From positions 30,790,894 through 30,854,893 of the forward strand of contig CM020618.1 in NCBI GenBank assembly GCA_009829735.1: a stretch of DNA of 64,000 nt, in the 5' to 3' direction. The stretch is from Pyropia yezoensis (Eukaryota > Rhodophyta > Bangiophyceae > Bangiales > Bangiaceae). Positions 52,225-62,250 of the stretch are shown here, piece by piece. Both the position numbers and the translations under genes were made by a program. Numbering within the stretch: the first letter of the stretch is position 1; every line of letters starts with the position of its first letter. The notes beneath the pieces are model-generated. The model did no database searches. It was not told the origin of the DNA and saw only the letters and a program-made list of their open reading frames with translations.

Positions 52225-53115
52225 CAGAGAACCCGGGTGAGAGAGGGGGAGAAGAGTGGGCAAGAGCGGTGGGCGGGCGGGAAGAGGCAGGCGCGGGGCA
52301 ACCGGGTTACGCACAGGGAGTCGCCAGTTGAGGGCCACCTCTAGCCTGCCTCTCCCCACGCACGCACGCACCACCCTGTACCTATCTTCCCACCCTCCCC
52401 CACCACCTCCTCAACCCCCCCCCCCCCGCCGCCACCTTCCTCCCCCACTCTTCTTACCTTGGCCGGGACAAGCAACAGGGGCTGGCGCGTGCATGGCGAT
52501 GGGGAGCGCGCTTCACCTGCTTGCGAAACGGGGGGAGGGTACGGCGTGGAGAGGGAAGAGGCGAAGGAGGCGGGTGCGAGAAAGGGGGAAGGAGAGGGCA
52601 AGAGCGGTGGGCGGGGATGGAAGAGGCAGACGAGGGGCAACCGGTCCCCGCACAGGCCGTCGCCAGCTGGCCGCCCCGCAGAGGAAACGGCTCGACAGGC
52701 GCCCACCGCCGCTTGTCCCGCCAAGATCCCGCGAGCGCAAAGTCCGCAAGCTCCGCCTCAGCAAGCCGGGCAATGCCCAGTTACCGGGCTTGCCCGCCAG
52801 GGGGAAAAAGAGCAAGAGGTGGGAGAGGGGAAGAAGGAGTGGGCAAGAGCGGTGGGCGCGCGGGAAGAGGCAGGCGAGGGGCAACCTGTCCCTGCACAGG
52901 GAGTCGCCAGTTGAGGGCCACCTCTACCTACCTTCACACCCTCCCCCACCACCTCCTCAACCCCCCCCCCCCCCCCCCCGCCTCCTCCTCCCTCCCAGCC
53001 TTCTTACCTTGGCCGGGACGGGGGGCGTGACAACAGGAGCGGTCGCGTGCACGACGATCGGGAGCGTGCTTTACCAGCTTGCGAAACGGGGGAAACGGCG
53101 TGGAGAGGGGGGGAA
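52225..53115. repeat. Cluster of dispersed-repeat copies
   Basis: Copies 2-4 of the repeat described at 44615 alternate with a second module (52451-52555 and 53001-53110) that starts TTCTTACCTTGGCCGGGAC and contains GCTTGCGAAACGGGGG and ACGGCGTGGAGAGG. The second module also has a short match near 56600. On the minus strand its start reads GGCCAAG/GTAAGAA, a good 5' splice-site sequence. C runs lie at 52415 and 52965. Confidence 0.65.
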
Positions 53116-54672
53116 AAAGTGAGAAAGCGTCGATTCTGCCTCGAATTGTATTCTTCCTGTAACCGGCACCTTTGTTATTTCTTCCCGGCTGGCCGCGCCG
53201 GCGGTGCGCGGTCCAGCCGCTGGGCGGGCTCCCTGCTGCACCCGTGGCCGTTGGTCTTCCTGCCGCCACGGCGCGGTGGCGACCCCGACGCTTCCACCGC
53301 GGCAGGCGCCCGCCCGGGCGTGGGCCGCTCACCCTTGCACCGTTGGCCGTGACTGGGGGCGGAGGGGGTGGGGGGGGCCTGACTGGCGCCCCTCCTGCCC
53401 TTCGTCGGCCACGCCTGCCTGCCGCAGCGGCCGCCCGGTCACGGCCGCTGCATTCGCCTCTCCCTCTTTGTGCTGCTGCCTGTGGCGTTGGCGGCGAGCG
53501 GCGCGACGCGCGCTCGCCGCAATTTGCCCGCCTGCTTCCACTCGCCGGCCGCAGCAGCTGCGCATCCCTCTCTGCCTTCCTGCTTTCGCGCACGGCCCCC
53601 GGCACCCCGTGAGGGCACCGGCGCGGGTGGCGGCGCGACCCGCCGCCGTTCGAGAACGGCGCGGGGAGGCGGTCACTGCCGGCCAGACCGGCCGGCAGCG
53701 TCCTTCCTCCTCGCGCAGCCCGCCCGCCCTCCCATGTTTGCTCAAGGTTGCAGCTGCCCGAGGGGTCATAGCGACCAACTTCCTCGCACAAGACGCGCAA
53801 GATTGATCAACCATTCTGCTTTATCACGGCGGCGGTGCTCGCAGGCTCCCCGCGGGTGGACGACGGGTGACGGGGCAGTCAACGCCCCGCTTATCCCCGT
53901 CTACGCAACGCGCGGCACCACCGCGGCGGTTGACGGTCCACTCGCATGCGTATTGATGCCTGTATCTCTGCTTCTCTGCTTCTCGTTCCTGTAGGCCCGA
54001 CCCATTCGACTAGTCGGTCAGCTAGCCGCACGGGGGGTGCCAGCGTAGCCTTCTCAGGGAAACCCATAAAAGTCACGTTACTGGCGCCTCTTCCCCCTCG
54101 GCTACCCTGGTTACGGCCCACCGACTGGGAGCTGGGCGCACTTCGGCGGCTTGGCACAAAGCGAAAAGGTGCTACGCAACGCACACAAATCCACCCGTCT
54201 TACATGACAATCGACGGAAAATTTTGCAGGCTACACGCGCGCACGTCATTGGTGCCCTTGGTCAGATCGCACAAGCCATCGTCGCACCGTCAGTCGCACT
54301 GCACCCGTGCCGCTCGCGCGAATGTGCAGCCCCGTCCAGTGACTTTCCCGCTTCCCGACTGCGAGCACACCCACCGCTTTCCGGGCCGCTTTTACGGCCG
54401 CCCGTGCGACCGCCGGTCCATCAGCCGAAACCGGCTCACCCGCCGGTGGGGCCGCCGCTGCTGTCTCCGCTGTGACCTTTTTTGAGGCTAGCCCTTCCTC
54501 GCAGTGCACGTCCCTTCTGCGTGGCCTTGCTTCCCTCCCGGTTTTTTGTTACATGACGCCCCCTCTCCCCCTCCCGACCCCCCACCATCCCCCCCCCTTC
54601 TGGCCCCGGAACGGCGGGGTTCCTTCCCTCAAGCGACGTCTCTTCCTGTTCAGTGCGGCGCCTCTGTGGGAA
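53116..54672. other. No recognisable gene
   Basis: 53180-53700 is strongly GC-rich, with Ala/Arg/Pro-type frames on both strands. 53900-54480 is more balanced but has only short frames. The last 200 bp form the presumed leader of the F-box gene. Confidence 0.4.
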
Positions 54673-56322
54673 ATGGCGGCACGCCATACTTCGCCATCTT
54701 TGCTTGACCTCCCCGACGACATACTGTTCTTGGTGTGCCAAGCGGTTTGTGCTACACGCGGCGGCCATGCCGTGTTTGTGCGTACCTGCAAGAAGCTGGC
54801 ACGCATCGCACGTGAAGCGCTCACGGAGGTCCACGTGCGCCTCCCTAGTCGTCTACACATCGGCTCGTCTCCCACCTCTTTGGCTGGCGACTGCTTGTGG
54901 GGCTGCGACGGTGTTGCAGACGCAAGGGCAGTGTACAGCAGCATGCGAGACTGTCTGTCTTTGACTTCCTTGGCCTTCCTTTACAACGACCGCGAGACGA
55001 GCGATGGGGTGGTCGACCACCTCCCTTGTATGGCGGAGTGGGTGGGTCGTTTTTTCAATGCCCTCGTTCCCCTGCTACAGGAGGAGGACGCCTCTGGCAC
55101 CCGGGGCGAGCGTCGCCACCCGCGACTTCATGCGCTTGCTGTGCACGGCGCTGCTCTGCGGATTGCAAGCCTCGTGTGGTCGCGGCCCCTGGCGCGGCTG
55201 CGTTTCCTGCGTCTGTGTTGTGTGCACACAGACGAGGACACGCCTGCTGCTGGCGGCCGAATTATTGCGGCGCACGCACCCTCCCTCGAACACTTGGCCG
55301 TGCGTTTACAGTGGGGCAATACCCTGGACACTGGAGCAGCCGCGCTCGACGCGGTTCTTCAAGGCGTTCCCCCCCTTCCGTGCCTCAGCACGCTCATTGT
55401 CGTCGGATGTGTCGGCGCCGGGCTTGCCGCGCGGATCGCAGCTCTTTCGCCGGGGTTGCGGGCGCTGGACGTGGAGGGCGGCCTCTTATCTGGTGCCATG
55501 GAGACGTGGTCGCTTCCCTCCCTTTCCCGCCTGCGTACGGTCTCTCTGGTCTACCGCAGCGACGCTCCGCGCGACTTAAGGGCCGGCGAGGTCCAGCGGT
55601 TTCTCCGGTCGCGCGCGCTACATTACTTGACGCTGGTGCCCCCGGACCCGGACCCGCCCCCCCCCGATGCGGACCACGAGGCGGGCGTTCCACTTGACAT
55701 CGCTCTCGCCATCAGCGGCTCTGCCTCCCCACCCGTGACAATCGACTTTACGGGCGACTATGTGGGCTGGTCTCCCACCCTTTTTGGGTACCACTGCCTG
55801 GACATTATGTTCCAGGTTCCACATGCACGGAGTATCGCCGATGTGACGATTGCCCTTCCAGAAGACATTCACCAGGTTGCCATGCACGTGCTCGGGCACC
55901 TACCCCACCTGTATTCTCTGGACCTGTCTGTAGGGGCAGGGCCCGAGCGGCGTCTTGTTCCCTGGGTGGTGCCCAACGTGAAAAGTCTGTCGGTGGAGTT
56001 TCGCGTCCCCCCGGGACCTGCGGCAGCGCTTATCCACGGCCTCGCCGCGGCGGCAGCGACGGTGACCACCCGCTCCCGGCTCCACACACTTGTGGTGCAG
56101 GGCGGGCCGATAATGGCCAACTCCCTGGCTGTGCCCCTGCGCTCCCTCCTCCTCTCTTTTCGATGGATAACCATCGTGCCGCAGTCACCCGAGCAGGGTG
56201 GACAGATGGCGGGCTGTCGGGGTGGGGGTGTGGCCGTACCCTCTCAAGACTGTTGTGTGGAGCGCATGGGCGAGTTGATGACCGCGGCGCTGTCCCCGTC
56301 TGCTACTGTGAATGTTGTTTGA
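54673..56322 (+). CDS. F-box protein with LRR-like repeats
   Basis: The ATG at 54673 (GAAATGGCG, A at -3 and G at +4) opens an uninterrupted 549-residue frame; upstream in-frame starts only add a Pro-rich leader. Residues ~9-48 are an F-box (LLDLPDDILFLVCQAV, then FVRTCKKLARIAREAL), which would bind Skp1 and link a target to an SCF ubiquitin ligase. The rest shows repeated leucine-rich segments of the type L..L..L..V (LARLRFLRLCCVH, PSLEHLAVRLQ, LSTLIVVGCVGAG, LRALDVEGG, SLDLSVGAG), consistent with a substrate-binding LRR. It ends at TGA. It is the best-preserved host gene in the window. Confidence 0.75.
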   Translation: MAARHTSPSLLDLPDDILFLVCQAVCATRGGHAVFVRTCKKLARIAREALTEVHVRLPSRLHIGSSPTSLAGDCLWGCDGVADARAVYSSMRDCLSLTSLAFLYNDRETSDGVVDHLPCMAEWVGRFFNALVPLLQEEDASGTRGERRHPRLHALAVHGAALRIASLVWSRPLARLRFLRLCCVHTDEDTPAAGGRIIAAHAPSLEHLAVRLQWGNTLDTGAAALDAVLQGVPPLPCLSTLIVVGCVGAGLAARIAALSPGLRALDVEGGLLSGAMETWSLPSLSRLRTVSLVYRSDAPRDLRAGEVQRFLRSRALHYLTLVPPDPDPPPPDADHEAGVPLDIALAISGSASPPVTIDFTGDYVGWSPTLFGYHCLDIMFQVPHARSIADVTIALPEDIHQVAMHVLGHLPHLYSLDLSVGAGPERRLVPWVVPNVKSLSVEFRVPPGPAAALIHGLAAAAATVTTRSRLHTLVVQGGPIMANSLAVPLRSLLLSFRWITIVPQSPEQGGQMAGCRGGGVAVPSQDCCVERMGELMTAALSPSATVNVV

Positions 56323-56398
56323 GGGGCTCCCAGTATAAAGATTTGCTTGCCCTTGGCGCTACGGCATGTGGCACTCGTGGGATGCGCGAAAGTGAACA

Positions 56399-56581
56399 CT
56401 ACCGGACAGGGAAGGCCGCCAGCTGGCCGTGGACTGCCCGCTGGTGAGGTTGGGCACGGCCCCCGTCACTGTGGGTGTCGACGATGTGCCCCAGCGGGCG
56501 CACCTGCGATGGCCCCTCATTGACGCCCTTCTTGGCGTGCATCTCGAGGCCCAGTTCACGGTGATGGCGAACGTGCTTCAC
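56399..56581 (-). pseudogene. DIRS-like reverse transcriptase fragment
   Basis: The 60-residue frame HHRELGLEMHAKKGVN, then PSQVRPLGHIVDTHSDG, resembles the RT motif of DIRS/Ngaro elements (LGL..H..KG....P.Q...hLGh.iDt). No YxDD core was found nearby on the same strand, so this is an isolated fragment. Confidence 0.45.
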
Positions 56582-56599
56582 CGGCCTGGTAAATGGGGG

Positions 56600-57970
56600 A
56601 GGAAACGGCGTGGAGGGGAGAGGCGGCGGCGGCGGTGGCGGCGTTGGTGCCGGCGGCGACGGGGGTGCCCGTGTCAGGCCCTTTGACGGTACATGTGAAA
56701 GAAAATCGGCCGTACATACATACTGTCACGGCAGCATATGAAGTACAGATTTTTTGGTCAATATTTCCCGAGAACCGGGGAACGTGGCAGTGCAAGCTGC
56801 TGCCAGGCTGGTCCACACCCCATCTGGCCTGCGCGGCCGACGACGACGACACCGTCGGTGAGGAGAGCTTTTCTCGCGTCTACGGGGATGGGGGCAAAAT
56901 CTGTACCTCGGCCTAGTCAGCGCCCCCCCACCATAGCACCGTCGCGATGTCTGCCCCCACTGTCGCCACCACCGCTGCCGTCGCCACTACCGCGCTGGCT
57001 CGCCGGGCACAGTAGCGCTGCGGCCGGGGCTACCGTGCGCCGCCGGCGGGTGCGACAGCGGTGACGCAGTGACCTCGACGAGAAGCACTGCATGCCAAGT
57101 AGCCCTGTTGAAGTCCAGAAACTGTATCTGGCTGAGAGCTGGGATCAGGTCGGACGGGAGCGGTCGGATGCGAGCAGGGGGCCGGGATGACGTCGGATGG
57201 GGGCGATGCATCGCCGCTGAGAACGGGTGCCAGATCACTCGAGAGGAGGTGCGCTTCATCTACATCCCGCGCGCGGACAACACAACAGCGTGTCGCGAGC
57301 TGATTTTCTTTCGACGGAGTCGGGAGACACCATAGACTGATACGGCCAAGTCTGAGCGCGATTGCTGCTTGCCCTGCATTGCTGCGCTTATCTTTGCATC
57401 CGTCTCGTTTTATGGAATCCACCTGTAGTCCCATGCAGAGCGGCCGCAACAGCAGCGGGCGCTCACCCTCCTCCAGGCCACAGTCGTGCCGTACGAGCGG
57501 GCATGCCTGCGGGTGTACGTGTGCGGGCGGGCGCCGCCTGGAGGGAGCGTGAGCATACGTAGGCGTCCGGGGCACCCCCGCAACCTACCGACGGTGCACC
57601 GCTTCAACAGGGATGGGCATACAACAAACAAAGCAATGCCATGGAGGATCAAGAGCATACAACAAACAAAGCAACGCCATGGAGGATCAGCCGCTACATG
57701 GGAGCTCCCAGGGCTTCATGCGGGAGCGACTAGGGCGGCGGCGACGGGTCGCTGAACCCGCCTCGTCGGCAGCCGCGACATCACTGCCCCCGTCTGAGGC
57801 AGGCTCGCAGGGTGGGATGCCCCGCAGACGATCAGAGCGGAGGGGCGGCCCCGCAATAGCGGCAGCCGCCAGTTACCTTCGCGCTCACTGCCGCTTCCGA
57901 CACATCGCCCCGTACAGCAGTGCCTGTCACTGGCGCTCAGTCTGCCACGGGCGGCTCCAGGGGCACCGCC
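56600..57970. other. No recognisable gene
   Basis: Short frames on both strands. EEVRFIYIPRADNTTACREL (plus, ~57245-57310) vaguely recalls the end of a retroelement RNase H (IPG.DN..AD.LSR), but nothing else around it supports this. GGATCAAGAGCATACAACAA and GGATGGGCATACAACAAACA (57609-57680) mark a short ~50-bp duplication. Confidence 0.35.
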
Positions 57971-57987
57971 GCCGTCGGCAAGTGGGG

Positions 57988-58620
57988 CTAAACCTCAGCA
58001 AGCAAGGTGACCTGACAAGCCGGTGGTAGTAGCGGAGCATCGAGGCGCATCGCCACGTCGAGGCCAGGGGGTGGGAGCCTGGCTGAGTGCGGCCGCCGGT
58101 CGTCCTGATAAGCAGGCCGCCCGGCAGCGCACACGGAGTGCGCCATTTTGTCAGCGTCCCCGTCCACCATGGGCAACCGCCGCTACACCTCTCGAGTAGC
58201 CACCGGTGCCACGGCCAGCGCGTAGCCGTCAGCAGCTGTCTGAACTTCAAAGCGGGGCAGGATGCGAGACGCCTGCGAGCCGTCATCCGCCAAAGCGGTC
58301 GTCAGACCGGCCTGGACGAGGGACGTTGTGAACGCCCACAGAGACACAAGTACAGCTTCCGTAAAGTAGCGGTGCTCCACAGGCTCCGGGCGTGCGGGGA
58401 AGGTCCCAGCAGCACTGGCAGCCGTCACGGTGCCCGCGTTGACCCACGCCTGGCAGCCCGCGTTGAACCACGCGGCCGTCAGGTCGGCGGCCACAAAGAG
58501 TAGCACCAACTCGGGGTCGGTGGGGATGACAGGTAGCATCTCAGCCCACCCAGGAGGGCCCCCCCAGGATGCCAAAGAAACGAAGATGGCCCACGAGGTC
58601 CTCCATGGCTTGACGCAGCA
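57988..58620 (-). pseudogene. Hypothetical minus-strand coding stretch with in-frame TAG
   Basis: The frame reads VLLFVAADLTAAWFNAGCQAW, AVLVSLWAFTTSLVQAGLTT and FEVQTAADGYALAVAPVA; meets TAG at 58183; and continues with GDADKMAHSVCAAGRPAYQD and LDVAMRLDAPLLPPACQVTL to TAG at 57988. The helical, mixed composition differs from the GCC-rich neighbours. No family is recognised; a gag-like protein of a DIRS element is one possibility. Confidence 0.3.
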
Positions 58621-58699
58621 TCCGGAGGGAGGCAGAAGGGCGAGCAAGGCCCGCCATGGCCGGTGAACGGAGCCGCACAGGCGGGGAGCACCTGACGGC

Positions 58700-60017
58700 T
58701 TCGCGAGAAGAAGGGGGCGGACCAACACGGTCAGCAGAGGTTCCAGGCGGCCAGCACGTGACGGCCTCGCGGAGTGTAGGGGGCGGGCCAAGACGTGAAG
58801 GTCAGTAGAGGTTATGTAGGCGCGGAGAGCCCCCCCCCCCCCCCCATTTGAAGCCAGGGCGACCGAATATCCGAGCACGAGCTGTCCTGTTTTTTTCCCA
58901 CTGGATTCGGACCAGGTGGCCTGCGCAGCACTGCTTTCGTATTGTATATCGAAGGGAAGGGACCGGAGGGAAATTGTAAGATTGGGCGTTGGCAAGTGCG
59001 GCCGCGGGCCTGCCGGCAGGCTTTGCTCGCCCCCCCTGCCGACCAGCGCGGGTGTCGCCGCCCCGGCGGGCACGAAGGCAGCCGCAGCGACCGCCCACCG
59101 GTCCGGATGGCGCACATGGCATCCCCAAAAACCCATTGGGACGAGCGCTACCGCCGCAGTCACGGGCGCCGCTGACCCCCCGCATGGGTGCACCATCCGC
59201 CGCCCCCCCCGCCGCCCCCGACGCCCATCAGCCCGTGAGCCGCCGCCGCGACTGCTGTCGCCACCACCCCCACCCTCTACCACCCGTATGGCCGTCGACC
59301 GCCGCCGCCGCCACATCCCTCCCCCTCCCTCGTGGCCGAAGCCGACGCAGCTGCCAACCTCCACAGTTGCGGACGCAGTGGCCACGGCCGCGACGACCAG
59401 CGACTGGCCCGGGCTCTGCAGCCGCCGCGCCAGACACCCATTGGCACGCGCGCTGCAGCCGCGGTCGCCGCAGCGGACACGGGCGCCGCTGCGGCGCCTG
59501 CCGCAGCAGCAGCCGTTCACGAGCAGTGGCGCGGTGGTGGAGGCGGCCTCCTCGACCCCCAGCGACGGGCCTGGGCGTCGATGTGGCCGCCCCAGGCGCA
59601 CAGGCGCTGCCGCGGAGACCGCCAGAGCCGCCGCCGCCGTGGCAGCCGTCGCTGCCGCCGCAGTTGTCACCCCTGCCGCAGCCGGGCCTGCCAGCTAGCG
59701 GTCGCGCCGCCGTCGCGGCCGCCGCGGTCGCTGCACCGTGGCCGCCGCCCGGCATGGGCGACGCCGCCGGGGCTACTGCGGCGGGGGACCGGGCCGGCCG
59801 CGGCGCAACCGCCGCGGCGGCCGCATCGGCTGTCATCTGGCGCGGGGGCCGCCATGCTGGCCACTGGCGCGCCGCCCCCCGACAGGGGTGCGTGCCACTG
59901 CCCATGATGCTGTGGCTGTGATGCCCGTCGTAGCGGAGTGGCAGTTGCGATTGACTGCCTGAGACCAGCGGGAGAGAAACCCTGGAGCAGTAACAACTGT
60001 TGTTCTTTGTAGAGAGC
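58700..60017. other. GC-rich segment without recognisable gene
   Basis: 59000-59830 is dominated by GCC/CCG triplets that open all frames. A C run lies at ~58830. A run of 17 A (60018-60034) follows a non-coding stretch on the plus strand and could be the tail of a retroposed copy. Confidence 0.4.
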
Positions 60018-60034
60018 AAAAAAAAAAAAAAAAA
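60018..60034 (+). repeat. A17 homopolymer
   Basis: It is the only long A run in a window full of G/C runs. A retroposon tail is possible, but no flanking duplication was identified. Confidence 0.9.
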
Positions 60035-60256
60035 TACGGACGACACAGAGAGACAGAAAGAACGCGCAGAGGCAAACGCCAGACGCAGGAAAACACGCGA
60101 GGATGGCAATGAAGGATGGCTGGCCGAGCATCGAGCAGCGCACGAGAGTACCCGCGCTCGCCCTCACGTCCTTCAAGCCCTCTCCTTCTGCATGGGATAC
60201 AACTCACGTCACGCCACCCCTCCTCCGCCGCATGGGAAACAGAACGAGAAAGAGCG

Positions 60257-60560
60257 TCACGCGGTGGCCCCGTCTGTCTCGGGGTAGTCGGCCTTGGCCT
60301 GCTTGTACACCGCGGTCGACCCGCCCCGCACGTGCTGGTGCTTATGCTTGAGCTCAGGCACGGTCTGCGCGGCGCCCACAACCGCCCCGCGCCGGCCAAA
60401 CTCGACCGAGAAAGCGCGGTACAGCGGGCTGCGCGTAAAGTGCAGGTGCACCAAGCGGCTGCGCTCGTCGGCGTCGGGGCACGGCAGGCGCCACCGCCAC
60501 CGCGCCCCAAACAGCCGCCCCACCTCGTGGATGGACGCGCACCCGTCCAGCCCCACCCCC
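60257..60560 (-). CDS. Hypothetical C-terminal exon or gene fragment
   Basis: The minus frame without ATG reads SIHEVGRLFGARWRWRLPCP, SRLVHLHFTRSPLYRAFSVE and KHKHQHVRGGSTAVYKQAKA to a TAG-type end at 60257. It is basic and aromatic, unlike its surroundings, and its upstream edge runs into minisatellite array 3. It may be the remnant of a gene cut by the array. Confidence 0.3.
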
Positions 60561-60565
60561 CCTCC

Positions 60566-60761
60566 CCCTTTCACGCCCTCGCTGGTTTCGTCCAGCGATC
60601 GTGGACGACCAAATTCACAGTGTGCTTTTTACACCCACCCCCAATCACGCCCTCCCTGGTGTCGTCCAGTGATCGTGCCACCCCCAAAATATCATTTCGA
60701 TTTCAATGCCCCCCCCCCCCCCCCTGCCCCCCTTCCCCCCTGGTGTCGTCCAGTGATCGTG
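60566..60761. repeat. Minisatellite array 3 (3 copies)
   Basis: CTGGTTTCGTCCAGCGATCG, CTGGTGTCGTCCAGTGATCG and a third copy at ~60741 belong to the same unit as arrays 1 and 2. The first copy has the GGACGACC variant. It lies ~280 bp beyond the 3' end of the Hsp70 frame. Confidence 0.88.
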
Positions 60762-61044
60762 TTGTAGTGCGACGAAACATTACACCTGCCCCTCCGTCTC
60801 GTCTATTTCTGTTCTGTTCTCTTCTTGCATGTATCCTGGGTGCAGTAGGGTTCTAGACCGACATGGAACAAACGCATTTTCTTGTCGCAAACGACCCACG
60901 AGCATGTCAAGTGCGACCAACAAGCGTGTACATTCGCACGCACTACAACTCAAATGCAACACAAACGACAATGTGTACCCACCGACCCCCGCCACGCCCC
61001 CCCCGCCCCCCCCTTCCCCCCTCGACAAGGCTCTCACAATATCC

Positions 61045-62250
61045 TCACTTGTCGCCATGTGCCTCGCCCTTGTCCTCGACACCATCCCCACTGTTCGTGA
61101 TGTCCTTGTCCGCCGACGTCTCTTGGGGGCGCTTGACACCCGCGCCATCTGACGCCTTCTCACCACCACTGTTCGTGACGTCCTTGTCCGCCGACGTCTC
61201 ACGGGGGCGCTTGACAGGGGCGCCGCCCAGGGCTTTCGCAGCCGCAGCTGCCGCCTGCACGTTTTTCGCCTTCTCCATGAGCTCCACGACCTTTTCCCTG
61301 ACCTCTGCCTTGCGGCGTGCCATGTCATCCAGTAAGACTGTCCTCGGACGGGCGTCCTTGACCCACTCCTTGCACTTCACCGCGAGCGACGAGAGGGTGT
61401 CCTTGTCCTCCTCGGATACTCTCGTGGTCACCGAGGCATCGGCCTTTTCAGTTCGCTTAACGATCGCGTCGCAAAACTCGTACAGCTGGTCGCGCTCGTT
61501 CTCCCACTTGCGCCGACTGGCCGCATCCGCCCGGAATCCATCAGCAGCGGCCAGCATTCGCGCCGTCGCCTCCTCATCGGTCTTGCGGAGTGTGTTGTCG
61601 ATAGTCAGCAGTGCTACCGGCGCCGCCGGATCTGCGCACATATCTTTGGCGGTGACGTTGAGCACACCACTCACGTCGACCTGAAACGTAACGCGGACGT
61701 TGGGAAGCCCGTCAAGAGGCCACACCAAGTCGCGGATGGTAAAGATACCCAGAAGGCGTGCGTCATGGGAGAACGCCGCGTCGCCCTCAAAGACCTTGAA
61801 CCTGATCACCCTCTGCCTGCCAGGGGTCCTGTCCTGCGTCGTGAACTGCTTGGTGAACTTGGCCGGCAGCGCCGCGTTTCGTTCAATAACCCGCTCCAAT
61901 GCATGGTTATGGCCAACCTCCACCCCCAGGCTCAGGGGAGTGACGTCCAGCAACAACAGGCGACCTGTTCGCCCGCTACCCGCCTCCTTGGTGGACAGGC
62001 TCCACACGTGATCGGCCGCCCCGAGTGCCACGGCCTCGTCCGCGTCCAGTCGCGCAGAGATCTTTGCCGACGGAAAGCGTTCTTGCAGGAGCCGCCGAAA
62101 CCCCGGGATCCGCGAAGAACCCCCAAGAAGTACAAAGTCGTCAACCTTGAGGCTTGTGCGTCGCTGCGGGTTCTTCCGCACATCCTGGACCCGCGCCTCG
62201 TCCATCGTCTTTTGAACAATGTCGACGGCACGGGTGTAGAGGTCCGCGCA
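61045..62250 (-). pseudogene. Hsp70-family chaperone, C-terminal part
   Basis: It continues in frame after TGA 62251-62253. It holds the end of the nucleotide-binding domain (DDFVLLGGSSRIPGFRRLL, ADEAVALGAADH) and the whole substrate-binding domain (LLLLDVTPLSLGVEVGH, ERNAALPAKFTKQFTT, QRVIRFKVFEGD, LPNVRVTFQVDVSGVLNVTA), then the helical lid. The C-terminus has a duplicated 26-residue unit (VKRP(R/Q)ETSADKD(V/I)TNSG) and ends GEAHGDK, with no EEVD, KDEL or similar sorting signal. It ends at TGA 61045-61047. Confidence 0.85.
61093..61225. repeat. 78-bp tandem repeat in the Hsp70 C-terminus
   Basis: GTTCGTGATGTCCTTGTCCG at 61093 returns at 61171 with one change; the unit is 26 codons. Confidence 0.85.

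Noticed and set aside
58183-59921. Large ORFs over 58.9-59.9 kb on both strands
   Set aside because: Same triplet-repeat effect; only 57988-58620 has mixed composition and is listed separately at low confidence.
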